The translations under genes were made by a program, and so were the position numbers. From assembly GCA_038213615.1 (NCBI GenBank), contig JBBQSV010000012.1, forward strand, positions 1 to 27,334: a stretch of DNA of 27,334 nucleotides, in the 5' to 3' direction. Positions within the stretch are counted from its first letter, which is position 1. Every line of letters starts with the position of its first letter. The stretch is from JBBQSV01 sp038213615. GTDB taxonomy: Bacteria > Patescibacteriota > Saccharimonadia > Saccharimonadales > OMJO01. Positions 23,130-27,334 of the stretch are shown here, one piece after another. The notes under the pieces are model-generated. The model did not search any database, had not been told where the DNA came from, and was given only the letters and a program-made list of their open reading frames with translations.

Positions 23130-23138
23130 TGCTATGCT
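23130..23138 (+). promoter_or_regulatory. Extended -10 promoter of folA, leaderless
   Basis: TGC followed by TATGCT ends 6 bases before the ATG at 23145. It fixes the start at MIKFIAAID rather than at upstream in-frame codons. Confidence 0.55.
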
Positions 23139-23144
23139 ATGTTT

Positions 23145-23618
23145 ATGATTAAGTTTATTGCGGCAATTGATAGCAAACTGGGTTTGGCCAACGACCACGG
23201 CATACCGTGGCAGGGCAAAGTGCCAACTGACGTCGCCAACTTTCGTCAAAAAACTCTGCAGGGCACGGTCATGATGGGCTATGGCTGGTACGTGGAACAA
23301 AAGCAACCATTGCCTGATAGGCGTAATGTAGTGGCATCGTCCAAAGCAGAAACCATGCGGCCGGGGTTCGAACAAACCACCGACGCCCGCAAATTTTTAC
23401 AAGATGCCAAAGATGATGTTTGGGTTGGTGGTGGTGCCGGACTGTTTGCGTCAACGTTAGACCTAGCCGATGAACTACACCTGACATTATTAGAAGGCGA
23501 CTTTGACTGCACCAAATTCTTTCCGCAGTATCAAGATAAATTTGAACTAGTTGATAAGAGCGACCCCATAACCGAGAACGGTATCACTTATCATCTTACA
23601 GTCTGGCACCGCAGCTAG
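23145..23618 (+). CDS. folA: Dihydrofolate reductase
   Basis: This NADPH-dependent enzyme reduces dihydrofolate to tetrahydrofolate, the cofactor used by GlyA. At 157 residues it is of normal length. The family pattern is clear: IAAIDSKLGLAN, the substrate loop GIPWQGKVPTD with the catalytic acid at about Asp29, the cofactor motif GTVMMGYGWY, and the second dinucleotide segment VWVGGGAGLF. The frame is open upstream to 23118, but the start at 23145 matches the family N-terminus and the -10 box spacing. The convergent DUF488 gene begins its stop 17 bases downstream, with a weak TAGCC/GGCTA hairpin between. Confidence 0.93.
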   Translation: MIKFIAAIDSKLGLANDHGIPWQGKVPTDVANFRQKTLQGTVMMGYGWYVEQKQPLPDRRNVVASSKAETMRPGFEQTTDARKFLQDAKDDVWVGGGAGLFASTLDLADELHLTLLEGDFDCTKFFPQYQDKFELVDKSDPITENGITYHLTVWHRS

Positions 23619-23634
23619 CGTTAGCCAGCAAAGG

Positions 23635-24030
23635 CTATTGTAATAGTTGATCTACGTCTGGGACTAGTTCGCGCACCCGTTCGGCGATAAGTCCGCGGTG
23701 ACAATAATCTGGCGTCTGTTCTTCGCACATAATAGTTGCGTTATGCCTACACACTAGTTCGGCCAACCTAACAACTTCTAGGTAGGCGTCTGGCGTCCAT
23801 AGGTGCTGCCGGTATTGAATCCTAAAATCTTCCCAAGGGATCTCTCCTCTTAGATACCCACCAACTAGGCGAGGTGGTGGTGCCAAATCTTGCCAGTGTT
23901 GGTCATACGAATCCGCAGTGATGTTTGGGTCTGGTGTTATGCCGTCATTCAGGGTGTGCCGACTCATTACAGATATTCGAAGCCCGTCGCATCTTTCGGC
24001 TGGGGCAGTTATGCATTTAGTTCTCAACAT
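23635..24030 (-). CDS. DUF488 family protein
   Basis: The protein has 131 residues. The family signature is near the C-terminus: TIMCEEQTPDYCHRGLIAERV, with the Cys-His pair typical of DUF488, a family of unknown biochemical role. The central WEDFRIQYRQHL also fits. The frame is open upstream to 24051. The ATG at 24030 is preferred because TGT-TATTAT ends 7 bases before it. It follows the sugar transferase gene (24052) closely but seems to have its own promoter. Confidence 0.8.
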   Translation of the reverse strand: MLRTKCITAPAERCDGLRISVMSRHTLNDGITPDPNITADSYDQHWQDLAPPPRLVGGYLRGEIPWEDFRIQYRQHLWTPDAYLEVVRLAELVCRHNATIMCEEQTPDYCHRGLIAERVRELVPDVDQLLQ

Positions 24031-24037
24031 GCACTTA

Positions 24038-24046
24038 ATAATAACA
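24038..24046 (-). promoter_or_regulatory. Extended -10 promoter of the DUF488 gene, leaderless
   Basis: TGT followed by TATTAT on the minus strand ends 7 bases before the ATG at 24030. Confidence 0.5.
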
Positions 24047-24051
24047 GGCAA

Positions 24052-24777
24052 TTAGTAAGCCTGGTGCCCGGTGGCTACAGTCTTGATTGTGGCTCGGAGT
24101 AATTGTCTATCCATCTTTGGTGATGCGTTTTCGTAGAAATGTATAGTTTGCATAATGTATTTAGCAAATTTCTCAGTAGACTCGCCAAAATCTCGCGACC
24201 CGTTCACCTGGTTTGGTCCACTAACGCCAGGGCGCATTCTGCCGTAAACGTCATTCAAAAATTCCTTGGCTCTTGCTTCTGTGGCAAAGCAATCTAAAAA
24301 GTGTGAGCTAGTAAGGTGTCCGGGCATTATTGGCCGTGGCCCGATAAAGGACATGTCGCCCATCGCTACATTCCATAATCCCGGTAGCTCATCTAAAGAT
24401 AGCTTCCTGATGATCCGTCCAGGGGGTGTTATGTGCGGTGCCGCATCTTTCTTTTGAGCGATCCCCGCGCTTACGTTCATAGACCTAAACTTAATCATGT
24501 CGAATTTTTCAAGGTCCCTGCCTACGCGCGGACTTCTGTATAATATCGGTCCGCCATCGTATAACTTAACAGCGGCAGCAGTAGTCAAACCTGCAACAGC
24601 AAGTGGGCCACTTATAACGGGGATTATCCCAGCCACTACCAGCAGGCCTTCGTCTAACACATGTCGACGCGCGCCACTACTTAGATACGCTTCAGAAGAA
24701 GCGTTGGGGTCGAGCTGATCCAAACTGCGTTCGATGTGATCAAGCAGTTCGTCGTGTGATAGTTCGGGATTTATCAT
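24052..24777 (-). CDS. Bacterial sugar transferase (monotopic phosphoglycosyl transferase)
   Basis: The protein has 241 residues. It is a PglC/WcaJ-type enzyme that moves a sugar-1-phosphate from a UDP-sugar to undecaprenyl phosphate, starting a surface glycan. A hydrophobic re-entrant-type segment (about 43-70) is followed by GGPILYRSPRVGRD, FDMIKFRSM, the catalytic Asp129-Glu130 in LSLDELPGLWNV, and GDMSFIGPRP (140-149). The N-terminal 40 residues, acidic and soluble, are an addition to the minimal fold. No other glycan genes lie beside it. The ATG is preceded by GTAGAAATT, also seen before the carboxypeptidase gene; no typical -10 or Shine-Dalgarno sequence is near. Confidence 0.9.
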   Translation of the reverse strand: MINPELSHDELLDHIERSLDQLDPNASSEAYLSSGARRHVLDEGLLVVAGIIPVISGPLAVAGLTTAAAVKLYDGGPILYRSPRVGRDLEKFDMIKFRSMNVSAGIAQKKDAAPHITPPGRIIRKLSLDELPGLWNVAMGDMSFIGPRPIMPGHLTSSHFLDCFATEARAKEFLNDVYGRMRPGVSGPNQVNGSRDFGESTEKFAKYIMQTIHFYENASPKMDRQLLRATIKTVATGHQAY

Positions 24778-25058
24778 AATTTCTACGCACTGCTGGTTAC
24801 GTAGTAATCCCGGGGACAGTAAAAGAGCTGTCCGGTTTCGCTACTGGCTCCGAGTATTCCTAACCTAATGACGAATCATCAGATAGGCGACCAAATGTCA
24901 GAATACTGATCAACACCTACAGTGGTGCATGGATAATAACATAAAATAGTGATCAAGTCAATACTGGTAGTTAGTCTAAGTGATTTTTTTCACAGCCAAC
25001 ACCCAACCTCAAGTGATAAAACATATTCGCTAACTAATTTAATGCCAAGGAGGGGTTT
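24778..25058. other. 281-base intergenic region between divergent genes
   Basis: On the minus strand this is the leader of the sugar transferase. It contains GGACAG-8-CTGTCC (24815-24834) inside a possible outer GTAG/CTAC stem. Further on are short dyads (CACC-TACAGT-GGTG near 24915) and GTGATTTTTTTCAC. A strong ribosome site AAGGAGGGG precedes the plus-strand gene at 25059. I see no reading frame or known riboswitch. Confidence 0.4.
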
Positions 25059-25304
25059 ATGGGATTAGCGAGTATAAGTCCAGTAGGGTTTGTTAGGAAC
25101 AGGGCACACGATGCTATGGAAAGATTGAACCACCCGACTATGAGGACTGAGCAAGTGGCTAGGCTAGAACTGGTTAAGACAGAAGAAAAGATTGGGGAGC
25201 TTGCTAGTCGGTATGGTGGCCCATCCGAGCCCGCCTATCCAGAGGTCCAGGTATTTCGGTTTCCGGATCAGGCTGCAATTTTATCCCAATTTTTTGAGCC
25301 ATAA
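25059..25304 (+). CDS. Hypothetical protein, 81 aa
   Basis: I do not recognise this protein. It is a small soluble protein with a helical, charged middle (MRTEQVARLELVKTEEKIGELASRYGG) and a hydrophobic C-terminal end. The start is firm because AAGGAGGGG, the strongest Shine-Dalgarno sequence in the window, lies 5 bases upstream. It stands alone between a sugar transferase (divergent) and a DUF998 gene. Confidence 0.65.
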   Translation: MGLASISPVGFVRNRAHDAMERLNHPTMRTEQVARLELVKTEEKIGELASRYGGPSEPAYPEVQVFRFPDQAAILSQFFEP

Positions 25305-25336
25305 TTGCCTCCCCTTATAGCTAATAGACTATCGAC

Positions 25337-25404
25337 GCTGTGATTTATCTTGCACTTCACAGTAAGAACGCAATTGTTAGAATAAATGGGGGTTCGATCA
25401 CAGC
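25337..25404. repeat. Inverted repeat upstream of the DUF998 gene
   Basis: GCTGTGAT (25337-25344) and ATCACAGC (25397-25404) are perfect inverted 8-mers 52 bases apart. A third related TTCACAG lies between, at 25357. They could be operator half-sites or hairpin arms. Confidence 0.45.
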
Positions 25405-25417
25405 TTACTCTGATTCA

Positions 25418-25426
25418 TGTTAGGCT
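25418..25426 (+). promoter_or_regulatory. Extended -10 promoter of the DUF998 gene, leaderless
   Basis: TGT followed by TAGGCT ends 6 bases before the ATG at 25433. The GAGG in the gap is too close to the ATG to act as a normal ribosome site. Confidence 0.45.
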
Positions 25427-25432
25427 GAGGAT

Positions 25433-26089
25433 ATGCGTCCAGCCAAAATGGTCCAAATTTTTACAGATCGTTATCCGTTTTTTGGGCCAGCCATATGGAT
25501 TTTGAGCATTCAGTATTTCATCACCCAGGTGGTCGTCGCCCATGCCTGGATCATGCACTACAGCCTAGCCAGCAATGCCATAAGCGACCTAGGCAATACG
25601 GTGTGTGGATCGTATGGCGGTAGATATGTTTGCTCACCCCTACACAGCCTGATGAATGCGTCATTTATAATGCTGGGTCTGACTATGGCCACCGGCGCTT
25701 GGTTGATATATCAAGAATTTCAAGAAAGTATCGGTAGCCTAGTAGGTTTTAGCCTAATGGCTATTGCCGGGGTTGGCACGGTTGTGGTAGGGCTGTTCCC
25801 AGAAAACACTGTTAGTAGTTTGCACATTTTTGGGGCGGCCCTGCCGTTTCTTTTGGGCAACATTGGGTTGGTTGTTCTTGGTCGAACCCTAGATTTGCCC
25901 AAGGCTCTTAGGCTCTTCACGCTCATTTCTGGAGTAGTATCGCTGGTTGCCCTAGCCCTTTTGGTTTCGCACCACTATCTTGGGATTGGCTTTGGTGGCA
26001 TGGAAAGGCTCACGGCCTATCCACAAACATTGTGGTTAATCGTTTTTGGCATCTATATCTCGCACACGCACACGGCGTGGCCGAAATAG
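25433..26089 (+). CDS. DUF998 family integral membrane protein
   Basis: The protein has 218 residues with six predicted membrane helices. The family pattern is NAISDLGNT (after helix 1), a G-L-FPENT loop, and GGMERLTAYPQTLW before the last helix. DUF998 proteins are of unknown function. A possible weak terminator (AGGCA...TGCCT followed by a T-rich stretch) sits in the 36 bases before the convergent gene. Confidence 0.85.
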   Translation: MRPAKMVQIFTDRYPFFGPAIWILSIQYFITQVVVAHAWIMHYSLASNAISDLGNTVCGSYGGRYVCSPLHSLMNASFIMLGLTMATGAWLIYQEFQESIGSLVGFSLMAIAGVGTVVVGLFPENTVSSLHIFGAALPFLLGNIGLVVLGRTLDLPKALRLFTLISGVVSLVALALLVSHHYLGIGFGGMERLTAYPQTLWLIVFGIYISHTHTAWPK

Positions 26090-26125
26090 GGTTCAAGGCA
26101 GGAGTATTGTGCCTACTTTTCTAGC

Positions 26126-26419
26126 TTAAGAGAGTTGTTCTCGCCTGCTTCCGTATAAATGTGGCCAGTCATTGAGTGGCGTAACTTCTGGTTGGTGTGC
26201 TCGTACGCACGCCGCAACATCTTCGGCTGCGTTGGTAAAAGGTTCCCGAAGTTTTGGCAAATGTTCTGTGGCATCCCATTGAATGGCAACCCTAAGAGGT
26301 ATCAATGCGTAGCCACCTACTAATGCAGCCTTGGAACGTGCAGACACGGCTGAATCATTAATCGCGCAAACCTCGGAACCTCGATCTTTGCAATCAACAC
26401 AATACTCAGGCATTTTCAT
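26126..26419 (-). CDS. Small Cys-containing hypothetical protein, 97 aa
   Basis: I do not recognise this protein. The N-terminus has three close cysteines (Cys7, Cys10 and Cys18 in YCVDCKDRGSEVC), which could bind a metal with a further ligand. The remainder is soluble, with a Trp-rich C-terminal part (QWDATEHL, NDWPHLYG). The start is supported by TGC-TATAAT ending exactly 6 bases before the ATG. The next gene on this strand (P-loop protein) ends 73 bases upstream. Confidence 0.65.
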   Translation of the reverse strand: MKMPEYCVDCKDRGSEVCAINDSAVSARSKAALVGGYALIPLRVAIQWDATEHLPKLREPFTNAAEDVAACVRAHQPEVTPLNDWPHLYGSRREQLS

Positions 26420-26425
26420 AACGCT

Positions 26426-26434
26426 ATTATAGCA
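26426..26434 (-). promoter_or_regulatory. Extended -10 promoter of the Cys-containing gene, leaderless
   Basis: TGC followed by TATAAT on the minus strand ends 6 bases before the ATG at 26419. This is the cleanest example of the pattern and is identical to the one before the UbiB-like gene. Confidence 0.7.
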
Positions 26435-26492
26435 TAATAGGTGGGATATTCAATACTTGGGGGGCTACCGTAGACGCTATCGCAACTAAAGT

Positions 26493-27122
26493 TCAGTTGG
26501 CGTTGGCTAGGTAGAGCATGGCTTCACCTAACTGTGTTTCGAAGTCTCCATCTAAACAAATAGTCTTTACTCCGTGTTTGTTGGCATCGCCCTCAAGCCC
26601 AACGCTATATTGGGCTATCATGGTCGCAATCTTTGGAAAGGTGGCTTCGTCTTTTGTCTTTGTAAGTATCCAATCATTTGGAGTGGTGCTTTTACGAAAT
26701 CCTTCTGCGAGCTTGTTGCTATCCTTTTTGACAACCACTATGCTACGTATTTTTCCTGGGTGTTCTGAATTTAGCCTAGCCATAAGATCCGGCTCAACTT
26801 GGTAGCCTTCAATAGCATAGTCATTGCCATCGATTAGCTCTGAATTTGCAAAGGCTTCAATAGCTCCATAAACAGTACGAGCCTGTTGTCTGTAGGTGGC
26901 AATGATTTCGCTGGCTGAATGCCTGGCATACTTTTGGTCATTACTATGATACTTCATGGCACTCAGTGGAAAGTTTTCTGCAAAGTCTTGATCTGCGATG
27001 TACGGTTTAATAGCATTCTGAAGCGCATCAGCTGATACCCATGGGATACCCAGGGACTTTGATAGCAGCTTAGCTAACATCGTCTTGCCACATTTTGGGG
27101 GTCCCCCAATAAGATAGATCAT
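26493..27122 (-). CDS. P-loop kinase-like ATPase
   Basis: The protein has 209 residues. The Walker A motif GGPPKCGKT (6-14) begins almost at the N-terminus. The fold looks like that of small nucleoside or sugar kinases and the zeta-toxin/2-phosphoglycerate-kinase-like group: VSADALQNAI after the P-loop, then a helical lid, EGYQVEP, and a VVVKKD strand. The substrate is unknown. There are two ATGs, 27128 and 27122. The second is preferred because TGG-TATAGT ends 6 bases before it and directly abuts the first. No antitoxin-like gene is adjacent, so a toxin role is not supported. Confidence 0.72.
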   Translation of the reverse strand: MIYLIGGPPKCGKTMLAKLLSKSLGIPWVSADALQNAIKPYIADQDFAENFPLSAMKYHSNDQKYARHSASEIIATYRQQARTVYGAIEAFANSELIDGNDYAIEGYQVEPDLMARLNSEHPGKIRSIVVVKKDSNKLAEGFRKSTTPNDWILTKTKDEATFPKIATMIAQYSVGLEGDANKHGVKTICLDGDFETQLGEAMLYLANAN

Positions 27123-27128
27123 TAACAT

Positions 27129-27137
27129 ACTATACCA
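27129..27137 (-). promoter_or_regulatory. Extended -10 promoter of the P-loop gene, leaderless
   Basis: TGG followed by TATAGT on the minus strand. The hexamer touches the ATG at 27128 and lies 6 bases before the ATG at 27122, pointing to the latter as the start. Confidence 0.6.
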
Positions 27138-27140
27138 AAC

Positions 27141-27165
27141 AAAAACTCCTCAGTCTGAGGAGTTT
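27141..27165 (-). terminator. Rho-independent terminator
   Basis: AAACTCCTCA/TGAGGAGTTT forms a perfect 10-bp stem with a 3-base loop. On the minus strand it is followed by a run of T. It should end transcription of the rhodanese gene just before the P-loop gene promoter. Confidence 0.85.
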
Positions 27166-27232
27166 AAACATAAGCGTATTGGAGGGCCAGCGTGCATGCT
27201 ATAGCAACTATTCTGCAGATAAAGCAGACTAA

Positions 27233-27334
27233 TTATAATTTAAACTCAGCTTCGACTTTTTCTTGATTTATACCATTCGTAACATTGACAAAACCTTGTT
27301 GTGTCAGTGCCTTTGCGGCTACACCTGCACGACC
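27233..27334 (-). CDS. Rhodanese-like domain protein, C-terminal end (partial)
   Basis: Only the last 33 residues are in the window; the gene runs off the right edge. The sequence GRAGVAAKALTQQGFVNVTNGI matches the end of a rhodanese domain, where the active-site loop is followed by a helix and the GF-x-x-V-x-x-x-G-GI pattern. The catalytic cysteine would lie just outside the window. Rhodanese domains carry sulfur as a cysteine persulfide. It stops at TAA, with a strong terminator about 70 bases downstream. Confidence 0.65.
   Translation of the reverse strand, partial: GRAGVAAKALTQQGFVNVTNGINQEKVEAEFKL

Noticed and set aside
26493..27122. Zeta-type toxin of a toxin-antitoxin system
   Set aside because: The P-loop fold is compatible, but no epsilon-like antitoxin is adjacent; the flanking genes are a Cys-containing orphan on its own promoter and a rhodanese gene ending in a terminator.
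1..27334. Recoding of UGA as glycine, as in some other CPR lineages
   Set aside because: TGA serves as a normal stop (murT ends in TGA overlapping the gatD start), proteins end at expected lengths, and the only glycine tRNA here reads UCC-type codons.
1..27334. CRISPR arrays, insertion sequences, prophage
   Set aside because: No regularly spaced repeats, transposase, integrase or phage structural genes are visible.

Overview
The window is a compact bacterial chromosome segment of moderate GC, with short intergenic gaps and both strands used in small blocks. The gene set suggests a Candidatus Patescibacteria (CPR) genome, most likely Saccharibacteria (TM7). Pointers are a MurT-GatD lipid II amidation pair, a MurA with a fused N-terminal HTH, an HTH-DUF3467 regulator, small His-rich anchored proteins, and CCA encoded in all six tRNA genes. 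This assignment is inference from gene content, because no rRNA or ribosomal protein lies in the window. TGA is used as a normal stop (for example murT), so UGA is not recoded.

Layout. 1-2441: tRNA-Pro(UGG), a UbiB/ABC1-like kinase, tRNA-Pro(CGG) and an orphan gene. 2598-5251: murT and gatD (4-base overlap), then a polyprenol/phytol-kinase-like membrane protein. 5248-7095 (minus): a P1B-type metal ATPase. 7177-8905: tRNA-Gly, tRNA-Arg(UCU), an anchored protein with a degenerate M23-like domain, and tRNA-His. 8956-12776 (minus): a translationally coupled two-gene surface operon (1040-residue multidomain adhesin plus a smaller anchored protein). 12985-15894: HTH-MurA, divergent from glyA. 15891-18414: an orphan acidic protein, murB and a divergent HTH-DUF3467 regulator, with a large inverted-repeat element between murB and the regulator. 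18411-21707: D,D-carboxypeptidase, SHOCT protein, His-rich anchored protein and two small membrane proteins. 21805-24777: MBL-fold hydrolase, 2H phosphoesterase, tRNA-Arg(UCG), folA, DUF488 and a sugar-1-phosphate transferase. 25059-27334: an orphan, a DUF998 membrane protein, a Cys-containing small protein, a P-loop kinase-like protein and the C-terminal end of a rhodanese domain.

How the genes fit together. Much of the window builds or trims the envelope: MurA and MurB make UDP-MurNAc, MurT-GatD amidates the lipid II stem peptide, the kinase-like membrane protein may supply polyprenyl phosphate, the S11 peptidase trims peptides, the phosphoglycosyl transferase starts a surface glycan, and the adhesin pair decorates the surface.

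Expression signals fall into two classes. About a dozen genes have a TANNNT -10 box, often preceded by TGN, ending 5-8 bases before the start codon, which predicts leaderless mRNAs. A second set has clear Shine-Dalgarno sequences. I used the -10 spacing to correct several start codons. The most unusual structure is the 93-bp three-way-junction inverted repeat between murB and the HTH-DUF3467 gene (17769-17861).
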